Part shown: positions 15,223 through 24,747 of the stretch, piece by piece
How the letters are laid out: every line of letters begins with the position of its first letter
Position numbering within the stretch: the stretch's first letter is position 1
Origin: Cytobacillus pseudoceanisediminis
GTDB lineage: Bacteria > Bacillota > Bacilli > Bacillales > Cytobacillaceae
Assembly: GCF_023516215.1 (NCBI RefSeq)
Contig: NZ_CP097349.1
Span: 3,038,001 to 3,102,000, forward strand
Length of the DNA stretch: 64,000 bases
Reading direction: 5' to 3'
Program-made: the position numbers and the translations under genes
The notes under the pieces: model-generated
Database searches by the model: none
What the model was told of the DNA's origin: nothing
What the model saw: only the letters and a program-made list of their open reading frames with translations

Positions 15223-16769
15223 TTATATTGCGTCTACTTCCACTTCTTTCAGCCAGGACGCGCATGCTTCAATATCCTTTGAGAATACGCGGTCTTTTGT
15301 GATGGAAGGCACCACTTTTCTTGCTTCTTCATAAAAACGTTTTGTTTTATCAGCCATTTTATCTGAACCGCGGTATTCTGCTGCCTGGAGTGCGCAAATC
15401 AGTTCAATTGCAAGCACTTTATTAACATTCTGGATAATCTGATATGCATGTCTTGATCCGATGGTTCCCATGCTCACATGGTCTTCCTGATTCCCGGATG
15501 AGGGGATGGAATCCACACTTGCGGGATGGGCAAGTGTCTTATTCTCCGATACAAGTGAAGCTGCAACATATTGGAGAATCATCGCACCGGACTGCAGTCC
15601 AGGTTCCGGGCTTAAAAATGGCGGCAAGTCACTCAGCTGCGGGTTAACAAGCCTTTCAATCCGGCGCTCTGAAATATTGGCCAATTCCGCAACCGCGATT
15701 TTCATGAAGTCCATTGCAAGTGCGATTGGCTGCCCATGAAAGTTTCCGCCGGATATAACGCTTTCCCCGTTTTCAAAAATCAGCGGGTTATCTGTGGCTG
15801 CATTCATTTCAATTTCAAGCTTTTCTTTCACATAATCAAGCGCCTGCCAAGATGCTCCATGCACCTGCGGGATGCAGCGGATGGAGTACGCGTCCTGGAC
15901 CCGGATTTCTCCCTGTCTTGTGATCAGGCTGCTGCCTGAGAGATATTCCCTCACTCTTCTTGCTGTATCGACCTGCTGCTGATAGCCTCTTGCCTGATGG
16001 ATATTCTCATCAAACGCATCAATAATTCCGTTTAAGCCCTCCATTGTAACTGCAGCGATCAATTCACTTTGATAAGCGATTTTTTCTGCTTCCAGATAGC
16101 CAATCACTCCCATTGCCGTCATCGCTTGAGTGCCGTTAATCAGGGCAAGCCCTTCCTTCGCCTGTAATGTTAAAGGCTCGATTCCCTCCTGAACAAGCAC
16201 TTCAAGAGCAGGCTTTCTTACCCCTTGAAAAACACTTCCCCTTCTCCCATTAACACTAATGCCAAATGGGAAAGAGGAGCCAAATCGCCGCTCGCTCCAA
16301 GAGATCCCTGCTGCGGGATGACAGGGTGGATTTGTTTATTCACAAGCGCTAAAAGAGTTTCTATCACGACAGGACGGACTCCTGAAAATCCTTTCAATAA
16401 AGCATTGGCTCTTAATAGGAGCATAGCTCTCGAAACAGCCTCCGGAAATGGTTCCCCTACACCGCAGGCATGCGAGCGGATTAAATTCAGCTGAAGATCC
16501 TCTACATCTCCCTGATCAATTCTTACATCGCTGAATTTGCCAAAGCCAGTGTTAATGCCGTAAATGACCTTTTCTTCACTTACAATTCTCTTAACGGCTT
16601 CACGGCTGTTTTTTACACGCAGCATGCTTTCCTCTGATGCTGCAGCCTTTACTCCTTCAAAAAGCACTCTTTTGGCTTCAGACAAAGTAAGGGTATTTCC
16701 ATTTAAAGTAACCACTTTGTTCTCCTCCCCGCGAGTTAAAGTCATCATCGAATCTGTCAATTTTTCCAT
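15223..16769 (-). CDS. hutH: histidine ammonia-lyase (frameshifted)
   Basis: About 515 residues after correction. It deaminates L-histidine to urocanate, the first step of histidine degradation. The Ala-Ser-Gly triad that cyclises to the MIO prosthetic group is visible in [14 protein letters not shown]. Other landmarks are [22 protein letters not shown] and QEDHVSMG. The two open pieces (16218-16769 and 15223-16200) meet at a run of four G (C at 16221-16224). A fifth G joins FFKG to a V-R-K-P-A-L-E-V link as expected. The start has AGGAGG upstream. No hutU, hutI or hutG is adjacent. Confidence 0.92.
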
Positions 16770-16802
16770 TTCATTTCCTCCTCGGTACATTAGCGAGATA
16801 AA

Positions 16803-16846
16803 GAAAAGGCTGTATCTCAAACACAGGTTTGAAATACAGCCTTTTT
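16803..16846 (-). promoter_or_regulatory. leader hairpin upstream of hutH (possible attenuator)
   Basis: In the hutH leader, AAAAAGGCTGTATTTCAAAC and GTTTGAGATACAGCCTTTT form a long stem around a short CTGT loop, followed by TTTCTTT. It lies about 35 bases upstream of the start codon and downstream of the promoter. In B. subtilis, HutP controls a terminator in the hut leader; a similar mechanism is possible here, but no hutP is seen. Confidence 0.5.
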
Positions 16847-16928
16847 AAAAAGATTATTTGCAGTATCAGTTTTTAGATGCCTCATCTTTATCACAGCCTA
16901 ATTTTGATATATTTTCTGAATATAATTA

Positions 16929-16957
16929 ATTCTATGTGCCCTATGAGAGGATGTCAA
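16929..16957 (-). promoter_or_regulatory. hutH promoter
   Basis: On the minus strand TTGACA (16952-16957), a 17-base spacer and TAGAAT (16929-16934) form a good sigma-A promoter, about 160 bases upstream of the hutH start. Confidence 0.7.
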
Positions 16958-17035
16958 TTAGTTTTTACCATTTTTTAACAAGTTAGATTGTTAGAATGGT
17001 AACACAGTAAAGCGTTTTTATTATAGCTATATAAG

Positions 17036-17058
17036 AAGCCGGCATTTCTGCCAGCTTG
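17036..17058 (-). terminator. terminator of the RsbR-like gene
   Basis: On the minus strand AAGCTGGCA and TGCCGGCTT pair around GAAA, followed by a weak T-rich tail. Confidence 0.6.
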
Positions 17059-17061
17059 ATT

Positions 17062-17901
17062 TCATTCAATGTCTTGTCTTTTCAGTGCTTGCTTTAATGT
17101 ACCGTAAGTATTAATGCCTGTGAAGTCCAGGCCAAGCTGAATGGAAGTCTGGGCAACTTCAGGGCTGATGCCGGAGATGGTGGATTTTACCCCCAGCAGC
17201 TTTAAAGCTGTCGTTAAAGAGAATATTTGATGGGCAACCATCGTGTCGATGATGGCCACACCTGATAAATCAATGAATAGATGTTCTACATCTTCTTTTG
17301 CACATTTTTTCGGAATTTCCTCCAGCAGGATTCGTGCACGTTCGGTGTCTATATTTCCGATAAGAGGGAGTACAGCTGTATGGTCTTTTATCGGAATAAC
17401 AGGAGTTCCAAGTTCATTGATCAGACTTTGCTGGGCAACAAGCCTGTTGGTCGTTAATTGATAATACTTCTCTGAAAATTTATTAATGAGCTTATCAAAA
17501 GCCTTGTTAATAATTGTGCTCCATTTCAATACATCATCTGCTGTGACTTCAGACTTGTTTTCGTTAATGAACTTTTCAACAAAATGCCAATAGGTTTCCC
17601 GCACATTGCTTAAAGCTTCAAGCACTTGAAAAATGGGCGTATTAGAATCCACTCTGCTCTCCGCTACTGTAATGGCCCATTCTTCCATATTCTCGTTAAA
17701 AGTGTCCTCATCAATCAGAGCTGCTGAAACGGTGCGGTTGGTAAATGTATTTTGTTCTCTCAGGAGCTTCTCATAAGCAGGGTCTGCATCTGCAGAATAA
17801 ATGGAACCTTTCTGTTTATCCCTTAAAGACAGCCACATATCTGTGATATTGATTGAATTCTCCTGAATGTAATCATAAAGAAGCCGATTTTTTGCATTCA
17901 T
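17062..17901 (-). CDS. RsbR-like co-antagonist with STAS domain
   Basis: This 279-residue protein has the two-domain layout of RsbR stressosome paralogues. Residues 1-155 form a helical, globin-like sensor (YDYIQENSINITDMWLSLRD, EALSNVRETYWHFVEKFI). Residues 165-275 form a STAS domain (GTPVIPIKDHTAVLPLIGNI, HLFIDLSGVAIIDTMVAHQI, GISPEVAQTSIQLG). The conserved Thr of RsbR STAS domains that RsbT phosphorylates could be within IIDTMVAH or TSIQLGLD. It stands alone. It probably joins stressosome complexes that control sigma-B; the signal is unknown. Confidence 0.85.
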   Translation of the reverse strand: MNAKNRLLYDYIQENSINITDMWLSLRDKQKGSIYSADADPAYEKLLREQNTFTNRTVSAALIDEDTFNENMEEWAITVAESRVDSNTPIFQVLEALSNVRETYWHFVEKFINENKSEVTADDVLKWSTIINKAFDKLINKFSEKYYQLTTNRLVAQQSLINELGTPVIPIKDHTAVLPLIGNIDTERARILLEEIPKKCAKEDVEHLFIDLSGVAIIDTMVAHQIFSLTTALKLLGVKSTISGISPEVAQTSIQLGLDFTGINTYGTLKQALKRQDIE

Positions 17902-18102
17902 TCATTTCACCTTGTCTCTTTCTATTTGTAAACAAACTGGTAAGTTCATTGTAGAATGAATTGTGGCTGATGAAAAGCAATACAACTTAGGCAGTTATTC
18001 ACTTCACTGCCCATCAAAGATTATCCTATTACAAATATTGATTAATTTCAGCTATACTTAGTTTGTACAGAAATGGCTGAATGTAATTTGAAAGGAGTTC
18101 TT

Positions 18103-20196
18103 ATGAAATCACTTGTTCTTGCTGAAAAGCCCAGTGTTGCCCGTGAAATTGCACGGGTTCTGGGATGCCGGCAATCTCATAAAAGCTATATGGAAGGCGA
18201 TAAATATATCGTGACATGGGCTCTTGGCCATCTAATCGAGTTAAAGATGCCTGAGCATTATGACAGCAAATACAAAAACTGGAATCTGGAGGATCTGCCG
18301 ATTATTCCTGATCAAATGGGCCTGAAGGTGATGAAGCAGACCAGCCACCAGTATAAAGCGATTGAGAACCTGGCAAAGCGGAAGGATATTAAGGAAATTA
18401 TCATTGCTACTGATGCAGGACGCGAAGGGGAGCTTGTCGCACGCTGGATTTTGGAGAAAATCCGCTGGCGCAAGACAATCAAACGCTTATGGATATCTTC
18501 TGTAACGGACCGCGCCATCCGGGACGGCTTCCAAAAGCTTAAGCCAGGAAAACAATTTGAAGATTTGTATGAATCCGCCGTCTGCCGTGCAGAGGCCGAT
18601 TGGCTTATCGGGCTGAATGTCACAAGGGCCCTGACTACTAAATACAAGGATCCCCTATCCGCTGGACGGGTGCAGACACCGACACTGGCTCTCGTGATGG
18701 ATAGGGAAGCATTAATTCAAAAATTTGTTCCAAAAGAGTACTGGACGATTCGCGCTCAAATTGGCCCCCTGCAGGCTGATTGGGAGAAAAATGGTGAAAA
18801 GCGCATCTTTTCTAAAGAAGCAGCTGATGGAGTCCTTTCTAAAGTGAAGGGGCAAAAAGCAGTTATCCACTCCATTATCCGGAAGGAAAAAACAGAGCCG
18901 CAGCCGCTTCCTTATGATTTGACGGAGCTGCAGCGTGACGCCAATAAGCGTTACGGCTTCTCCGCCAAGAAAACATCGAATGTGCTGCAGAAACTTTATG
19001 AGCAGCATAAGCTCGTCACCTATCCGCGTACTGACTCGCGCTATTTGACAAAAGATATGGAAGCCACCATGATGGATCGCCTTCATGGCATTGCAGCTTC
19101 CTATAAGGACGAAGTGAAGCCGATCCTTGCGAATCAGGGCAAGGTCCTGGCAAAGCGGGTCTTTAATAATGAAAAAGTAACTGATCATCATGCAATTATT
19201 CCGACTGAAGAACGTGTACACCTCAGTGATTTATCTGCTGATGAGCGGAAGCTGTACGAATTGATTCTGCGCAGATTTCTGGCCATTTTCCATAACCCTT
19301 ATAAGTATGAAACTATCCATGCTTCGATAGAAGTTAACAGTGAGACATTCACTGCCAGGGAAACAGCAGTTATCGACCTGGGTTATCGCAAGGTTGAACG
19401 CAGCAGTGATGAAGAAACAGGAAAACAGAGCCTGAAGAACATCTCAAAAGGACAGAGCTTTACGGTACAAACGGCTGAATTGTCCGCCAAGCTTACTGAA
19501 CCTCCTCTTCGCTATTCCGAAGCTGACATATTGACCCAGATGGAAAAATACAGCTTGGGAACACCTGCGACTAGAGCGGAAATCATTGAACGGCTCCTTG
19601 ATACGGAAGCGATCGAAAGGCAAAATGGACGTCTGTTTCCGACTAAAAAGGGCAAACAGCTGATGGACCTGGTGAATGAAGATCTGAAATCACCGGAACT
19701 GACTGCTAAATGGGAACAGGAATTGGAGAAAATTGCACGCGGAAAAGCAGATCCCAAAGAGTTTTTGCAGAATATCCGCAAGCAGACACGGACATTGGTT
19801 TCAGAAATTAAAAAGAGCGATAAATCTTACCGTGCCCATAATCTCACGGGCTCAAAATGTCCAGAATGCGATTCCTTCCTAAAAGAAAGAAATACCAATG
19901 ACGGAAAAATACTTGTCTGTTCCAATCTTGATTGTAATTTCCGAAAGCGCAAAGATCCAAAGCTTTCAAACCGCCGCTGCCCTCAGTGCCGCAAAAAAAT
20001 GGAAATCCACCAGGGCAAAGCAGGAGCCTACTTCCAGTGCCGGCCATGCAATGTGGTGGAAAAAGCACAGGACAAAAAGAAAGCCGTCAACAAACGGGAA
20101 GAGCGAAAACTTGTTCAGAAATACACCCAGAAGGAAGATTCCTTTGGAACAAGCCTTGGCGATTTGCTTAAGGCTGCCATGGAAGATAAGGATTAA
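18103..20196 (+). CDS. topB: DNA topoisomerase III
   Basis: This 697-residue type IA topoisomerase has an N-terminal Toprim domain (KSLVLAEKPSVAREIARVLG, then IIATDAGREGELVARWI). The active-site Tyr lies in LVTYPRTDSRYL, and the clamp region contains GTPATRAEIIERL. Two C-terminal zinc-ribbon-like motifs follow (CPECDSF...CSNLDC and CPQCRKKM...CRPC). The start is the ATG with AAAGGAG five bases upstream, matching the family N-terminus; an earlier in-frame start is rejected. It decatenates DNA and relaxes negative supercoils. It is a single-gene unit with its own terminator. Confidence 0.96.
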   Translation: MKSLVLAEKPSVAREIARVLGCRQSHKSYMEGDKYIVTWALGHLIELKMPEHYDSKYKNWNLEDLPIIPDQMGLKVMKQTSHQYKAIENLAKRKDIKEIIIATDAGREGELVARWILEKIRWRKTIKRLWISSVTDRAIRDGFQKLKPGKQFEDLYESAVCRAEADWLIGLNVTRALTTKYKDPLSAGRVQTPTLALVMDREALIQKFVPKEYWTIRAQIGPLQADWEKNGEKRIFSKEAADGVLSKVKGQKAVIHSIIRKEKTEPQPLPYDLTELQRDANKRYGFSAKKTSNVLQKLYEQHKLVTYPRTDSRYLTKDMEATMMDRLHGIAASYKDEVKPILANQGKVLAKRVFNNEKVTDHHAIIPTEERVHLSDLSADERKLYELILRRFLAIFHNPYKYETIHASIEVNSETFTARETAVIDLGYRKVERSSDEETGKQSLKNISKGQSFTVQTAELSAKLTEPPLRYSEADILTQMEKYSLGTPATRAEIIERLLDTEAIERQNGRLFPTKKGKQLMDLVNEDLKSPELTAKWEQELEKIARGKADPKEFLQNIRKQTRTLVSEIKKSDKSYRAHNLTGSKCPECDSFLKERNTNDGKILVCSNLDCNFRKRKDPKLSNRRCPQCRKKMEIHQGKAGAYFQCRPCNVVEKAQDKKKAVNKREERKLVQKYTQKEDSFGTSLGDLLKAAMEDKD

Positions 20197-20198
20197 TA

Positions 20199-20233
20199 TA
20201 TAGCCCTGGCTGATGCCAGGGCTCTTTCTTTAT
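20199..20233 (+). terminator. topB terminator
   Basis: AGCCCTGGC and GCCAGGGCT pair around TGAT, followed by CTTTCTTT. Confidence 0.85.
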
Positions 20234-20296
20234 GAACAGGCATACACAGCTTGTCCTCTCCATAGCATGTACTAATACTGAAAGGAGAGTGAAAAG

Positions 20297-21610
20297 ATGT
20301 TAACCAGAGTGGCAGACCGTTTCTCCAAGCTTGTGGAAAGGTATCTCCCGGACGCCTTTGTCATTGCGGTATTAATGACTCTGTTTGTGTTTATTGCAGG
20401 GTTTTTCATGAAGCCTTCCGAACCTGTTGAGCTATTTAAATCCTTCGGTGACGGCTTCTGGGTGTATCTTGCTTTTACCATGCAAATGGTGCTCCTCCTA
20501 ATGACAGGCATGACGCTTGCTTCAGTTCCTTCTGTACAGCGTATACTTGAAAAGCTGTCCTCAAAAGCGAAGACAGCCAACCAGGCCTACGTGCTGACTT
20601 TTCTCGTTTCATCTGCTGCTTATTATATTAACTGGGGCCTTGCTGTTGTCGTTGGCGCCATTATTGCCCGTGAAGTTGGGAAAAGAAATCAGAACGCACA
20701 CTTCCCCCTATTGGTGGCTGCAGCCTATGCACCAACTGCTCTTTATACGGCTGGTTTATCAAGCTCAATTGGTTTGACTGTTGCGACCAAGGGCCATTTT
20801 CTCGAGGAAGCGGCTGGCGTCATCCCCACTTCGGAGACCATTTTCCATCCTGGAACAATTGCTATTTTAATTGCTCTTGTAATGACTATGCCAATTTTCA
20901 TTGTGCTGATGGCACCCAAAAAAGGCATTATCTCATACGTTCCCCCTAAGGCACCCAAGCAGGACGCTGAACAGAAGGAAGTTTTAAAAACTCCCGCCGG
21001 AAAGCTTGAAAGAACACCCTTTCTCGGCATCATTACCGGATTAATCGGGGTAATCTATGTCATATTTGAGTTTGTAAACGGGCGTGACCTTGACTTGAAT
21101 ATTATCAATATTGCCTTTTTATCGTTAGGCCTCATCCTTCATAAATCGCTCGTACAATACGCCAATGCTTTTAAAGAAGCGGGTTCTGCCATTTCTCCTA
21201 TCATTCTGCAATTTCCATTTTACGCCGGGATTATCGCCGTTCTCGGCAGCTCCGGGTTAGCAGAGTCTATAATTAATGGGATGGCATCCATAGCAAGTAA
21301 AGACACCTTTGATATATTCACCTATTGGTCCGCCGGTCTCGTCAATATTCTTGCTCCTTCAGGCGGCGGGCAGTGGGCATTGCAGGGGCCGCTTCAAGTG
21401 CCTGCCGGTCTCCAGCTTGGTGTGGATCCTGCCATTACGGCTATGGCTGTAGGCTGGGGTGATGCCTGGACGAATCTGATCCAGCCTTTCTGGGCCCTTC
21501 CTATACTGAGTGTGGTTGGCCTTCATATTCGTCATATAATGGGCTACTGTGCATTACTGGCCATATGGGTTGGCATAGTTACTACGGTCTTGATGTTTTT
21601 TGTATATTGA
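20297..21610 (+). CDS. atoE: short-chain fatty acid transporter, AtoE family
   Basis: This 437-residue integral membrane protein has about ten hydrophobic segments. It has the AtoE/TIGR00366 features: RYLPDAFVIAVLMTL near the start, YYINWGLAVVVGAI in the middle, and the conserved PSGGGQWALQGP and GWGDAWTNLIQPFWALPIL near the end. It probably takes up short-chain fatty acids such as acetoacetate or butyrate. No ato catabolic genes adjoin it. The start has AAAGGAGAG upstream. A strong terminator follows. Confidence 0.9.
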   Translation: MLTRVADRFSKLVERYLPDAFVIAVLMTLFVFIAGFFMKPSEPVELFKSFGDGFWVYLAFTMQMVLLLMTGMTLASVPSVQRILEKLSSKAKTANQAYVLTFLVSSAAYYINWGLAVVVGAIIAREVGKRNQNAHFPLLVAAAYAPTALYTAGLSSSIGLTVATKGHFLEEAAGVIPTSETIFHPGTIAILIALVMTMPIFIVLMAPKKGIISYVPPKAPKQDAEQKEVLKTPAGKLERTPFLGIITGLIGVIYVIFEFVNGRDLDLNIINIAFLSLGLILHKSLVQYANAFKEAGSAISPIILQFPFYAGIIAVLGSSGLAESIINGMASIASKDTFDIFTYWSAGLVNILAPSGGGQWALQGPLQVPAGLQLGVDPAITAMAVGWGDAWTNLIQPFWALPILSVVGLHIRHIMGYCALLAIWVGIVTTVLMFFVY

Positions 21611-21613
21611 TTA

Positions 21614-21652
21614 AGAAAAGCCAAGCCTAATCAAGGCTTGGCTTTTTTGGAA
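21614..21652 (+). terminator. atoE terminator
   Basis: AAGCCAAGCC and GGCTTGGCTT pair around TAATCAA, followed by six T. Confidence 0.88.
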
Positions 21653-21725
21653 AAAGTCTTCTTGTGTTTTTTTCAATTTTGGTAGTATGATAGCGTTATT
21701 CTGAGATTGAAGTTGGGGAAACAGC

Positions 21726-23006
21726 ATGAAAATAAAAGATTGGGATAAGAATTTAAAAGTAAGGTTATTTGGGGAAGCGCTTATGAATATTACATTCTGG
21801 ATGTTCTTCCCGTTTTTAACGATTTATTTCGCGGATGAATTCGGAAAAGACAAGGCTGGTTTATTGCTCATTTTTTCTCAGGTATTCTCCGTACTTGCCA
21901 ACTTAATGGGCGGTTATACAGCTGACCGCTTTGGCCGCAAGAAAATGATGGTTCTCTCTGCATTTGGACAGGGACTTTCATTCATCATTTTTGGATTTGC
22001 CAGTTCACCCTGGCTGGATTCTCCGGTGCTTGGCTTTATCTGCTTTGCTTTTGTGGGAATATTCGGTTCATTTTATTGGCCGGCAAGCCAGGCAATGGTT
22101 GCAGATGTGGTCGAGGAAAAGGACAGAAGCCAGGTATTTGCTATTTTTTACACTTCAATTAATATTGCTGTTGTGGTGGGTCCCATTTTAGGAGCCATTT
22201 TCTATGTCCATTACCGTTTTCAGCTTCTTATGGCCGCCGGCATTATCTGTATCCTATTATCTTTCATCCTTTCCCGGTGGACAAGGGAAACATTGCCAAT
22301 ACAAATACTTGCAGAAAGCGAAAATAGTAAATGGCATGCAGTTTTATTAAAGCAAACGAAAGATTATGGCATTATCTTCAGGGACAAAACCTTTCTCCTT
22401 TTTATCATAGCAGGTGTTCTGGCTGCACAGACTTTTATGCAGCTTGATCTATTATTACCTGTCTATACAAATGAAGCTGTTCATAATCAGGCGCTTTTTA
22501 AATGGAATGACTGGTACTTTTCTGTTCAGGGAGAACAGGCTTTTGGCATTCTGCTGTCTGAGAACGGCTTCCTCGTAGCCTTATTTACCGTAGCCGTAAC
22601 GAAAATGATGTTAAAGTACAAAGAAAGAAATGTCTTTATTTTATCATCTCTTACTTATGCAGCAGCCATCATCATGTTAGGGCAAACGCAATGGATATGG
22701 GGATTAATTCTGGCTATGGCCGTTTTCACTATGGGTGAATTAATGACAGCCGGCCTTCAGCAGAGCTATGTATCAAAAATTGCTCCAGATCATATGCGGG
22801 GTCAGTACTTTGCAGCTGCCTCCCTTCGATTTACAATCGGGAAAACCATTGCACCTATCTCCATTCCGCTTACAGTCTGGATCGGATATGACTGGACATT
22901 CTTCATACTGGCGCTGCTGGCTGTTGTAAGTGCGTTTTTGTATTGGCTGATGTTTGCTTTGCCTGAAAGAAATAATGCATCCCATGCCAAAAAGGAATCT
23001 GTATAA
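21726..23006 (+). CDS. MFS transporter
   Basis: This 426-residue major facilitator protein has 12 predicted membrane helices. The loop 2-3 motif is GGYTADRFGRKKMMV (about residues 62-76). The N-terminus is KDWDKNLKVRLFGEALMN, a form seen in Bacillus multidrug-like MFS proteins (YttB/MdtG-type). A large extracytoplasmic loop lies between helices 7 and 8 (KWNDWYFSVQGEQ). The substrate is unknown. Monocistronic; a small hairpin with T run covers its stop codon (22988-23017). Confidence 0.85.
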   Translation: MKIKDWDKNLKVRLFGEALMNITFWMFFPFLTIYFADEFGKDKAGLLLIFSQVFSVLANLMGGYTADRFGRKKMMVLSAFGQGLSFIIFGFASSPWLDSPVLGFICFAFVGIFGSFYWPASQAMVADVVEEKDRSQVFAIFYTSINIAVVVGPILGAIFYVHYRFQLLMAAGIICILLSFILSRWTRETLPIQILAESENSKWHAVLLKQTKDYGIIFRDKTFLLFIIAGVLAAQTFMQLDLLLPVYTNEAVHNQALFKWNDWYFSVQGEQAFGILLSENGFLVALFTVAVTKMMLKYKERNVFILSSLTYAAAIIMLGQTQWIWGLILAMAVFTMGELMTAGLQQSYVSKIAPDHMRGQYFAAASLRFTIGKTIAPISIPLTVWIGYDWTFFILALLAVVSAFLYWLMFALPERNNASHAKKESV

Positions 23007-23142
23007 GGTTCCTTTTTAATTATGTCTCCGTCCATAGATGGAGACCCAAGGTTCTCGAGCACGAATTTCAATTCAATAGGTTTCTTTTTGCGAACAGAAC
23101 AGCTACAATGAAAATGAAGATTCTGACAAAGGAGAATACATA

Positions 23143-24375
23143 ATGAGTCATTTTCAAACGAATTTAGAGAAATACGCAGAGCTTGCCGTAAAAGTTGGTG
23201 TAAACGTGCAAAAGGGACAGACGCTTGTAATTAACACAACGCTTGATGCAGCTGAACTGGTTCGTACAATTGTTAAAAAGGCCTATGAAGCAGGAGCTCA
23301 TAACGTAGTTGTGAACTGGAGCGATGATGCGGTCACTCGCACAAAGTACGACTTGGCACCGGATGAGTCTTTCTCCGAATACCCTGAATGGCGTGCGAAG
23401 GAAGTCGAAGATTTAGCTGAAAAGGGTGCGGCATTCATGTCAATCGTTTCGGCAAGCCCTGATTTGCTGAAAGGCGTGAAATTAGAACGAATCTCAAGCT
23501 TCCAGAAAGCTGCAGGACAGGCGCTGGCAAAATACCGCAAATTCATCCAGTCCGATAAAGTAAGCTGGACAGTCATTGCAGCTCCATCTAAAGCCTGGGC
23601 AAACATGGTATTCCCTGACGCACCGGAAGAATCACGTGTGGATATGCTTTGGGAAGCTATATTCAAAGCAACTCGCGCTGATTTGGATAACCCGGTTGAA
23701 GCCTGGAAAAAGCATGATGAAACACTTCATGAAAAAGTGGATTATTTGAACAGCAAGCGATATCAGAAGCTTCATTATAAAGCTCCAGGTACAGACCTGA
23801 CAATCGAGCTTCCAAAAGGCCACTTATGGGTGGGGGCAGGCAGCATAAATGAACAGGGGCACGAATTCATGGCTAACATGCCAACTGAAGAAGTATTTAC
23901 GGTACCTTACAAGACAGGTGTTAACGGCACGGTTTCCAGCACAAAACCTTTAAGCTATGGCGGAAATATCATCGACAAATTCAGCCTGACATTTGAAAAC
24001 GGCCGTATTATCGATGTGAAGGCCGAAGAAGGCGAAGAGATTCTTAAGCAGCTTGTTGAGACAGATGAAGGCTCCCACTATCTTGGTGAAGTGGCTCTGG
24101 TTCCTTTCAACTCGCCAATTTCACAGTCCAACCTGCTTTTCTATAATACTTTATTTGATGAAAATGCTTCAAACCACCTTGCGATCGGCAGTGCGTATGC
24201 ATTCTGCATTGAAGGCGGCAAGAAAATGTCTAGTGAAGAACTGGCTGAAAACGGCTTGAACGAAAGCTTAACACATGTTGACTTCATGATCGGCTCCGCT
24301 GAAATGGATATCGATGGAATTACTGAAGACGGCAACGCTGAACCCGTGTTCAGGAAAGGTGATTGGGCATTTTAA
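23143..24375 (+). CDS. ampS: M29-family aminopeptidase
   Basis: A 410-residue cytoplasmic metallo-aminopeptidase (AmpS/aminopeptidase T, M29). The N-terminal domain starts with LEKYAELAVKVGVNVQKGQT. The metal-binding C-terminal part has MPTEEVFTVPYKTGVNGTV, ETDEGSHYLGEVALVPFNSP and the closing LTHVDFMIGS, which provide the Glu, His and Asp ligands of the dinuclear site. The length matches the family. AAAGGAG lies upstream of the ATG. It trims N-terminal residues from peptides. It is a single gene, followed by a repeat-rich non-coding stretch. Confidence 0.93.
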   Translation: MSHFQTNLEKYAELAVKVGVNVQKGQTLVINTTLDAAELVRTIVKKAYEAGAHNVVVNWSDDAVTRTKYDLAPDESFSEYPEWRAKEVEDLAEKGAAFMSIVSASPDLLKGVKLERISSFQKAAGQALAKYRKFIQSDKVSWTVIAAPSKAWANMVFPDAPEESRVDMLWEAIFKATRADLDNPVEAWKKHDETLHEKVDYLNSKRYQKLHYKAPGTDLTIELPKGHLWVGAGSINEQGHEFMANMPTEEVFTVPYKTGVNGTVSSTKPLSYGGNIIDKFSLTFENGRIIDVKAEEGEEILKQLVETDEGSHYLGEVALVPFNSPISQSNLLFYNTLFDENASNHLAIGSAYAFCIEGGKKMSSEELAENGLNESLTHVDFMIGSAEMDIDGITEDGNAEPVFRKGDWAF

Positions 24376-24672
24376 AGCTGAACCGCATTGCCCGGAACGC
24401 AGACTAAGTACGCCACGTCCTGTGGCAACGTCTGCATGACCCACATCCTGTGGGCCTCAAGCACAAGACGAGCCTCCCGGAAAGGCGTCCTTTGCCTTTT
24501 GGGTGGCTTGCCCGAAATGTGGAGGCGACTGCCCAGGGACGACAGGCATAAGACGGTTCCTGTAAGAAGGCATTATTCCTTCTGAAAGGAAATGGCTTAT
24601 GACCCCGAGTCCCTAGGAGCCGGAGCTAGACAAGCTTGTGACCCTGAGGGGGTAGGCTGCTTGCGCTAGACG
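24376..24672. repeat. dispersed intergenic repeat cluster
   Basis: This GC-rich non-coding stretch is made of short inverted repeats (for example CACGTCCTGTGG, CCCACATCCTGTGGG). It shares the near-identical block AGCACAAGACGAGCCTC, CGGAAAGGCGTCCTTTGCC with the element at 62170-62345, and ends in a GGAGCTAGAC-type motif also seen there. It resembles bcr-like repeats of Bacillus genomes. An open frame across it (24388-24585) is not credible as a gene. Confidence 0.75.
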
Positions 24673-24710
24673 GTTCTTGAAGTTCAAAGTATAATACTTT
24701 CTTATTTTAC

Positions 24711-24747
24711 AAAAAAATCATGCGGTCATTGTGCCGCATGGTTTTTT
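24711..24747 (-). terminator. lipoprotein gene terminator (bidirectional)
   Basis: CATGCGG and CCGCATG pair around TCATTGTG, with A7 on one side and T6 on the other. It overlaps the stop codon of the lipoprotein gene. Confidence 0.8.

Noticed and set aside
24388..24585. 65-residue frame within the 24.4 kb repeat cluster
   Set aside because: Rich in Arg/Cys/Gly from repeat DNA; no ribosome-binding site.
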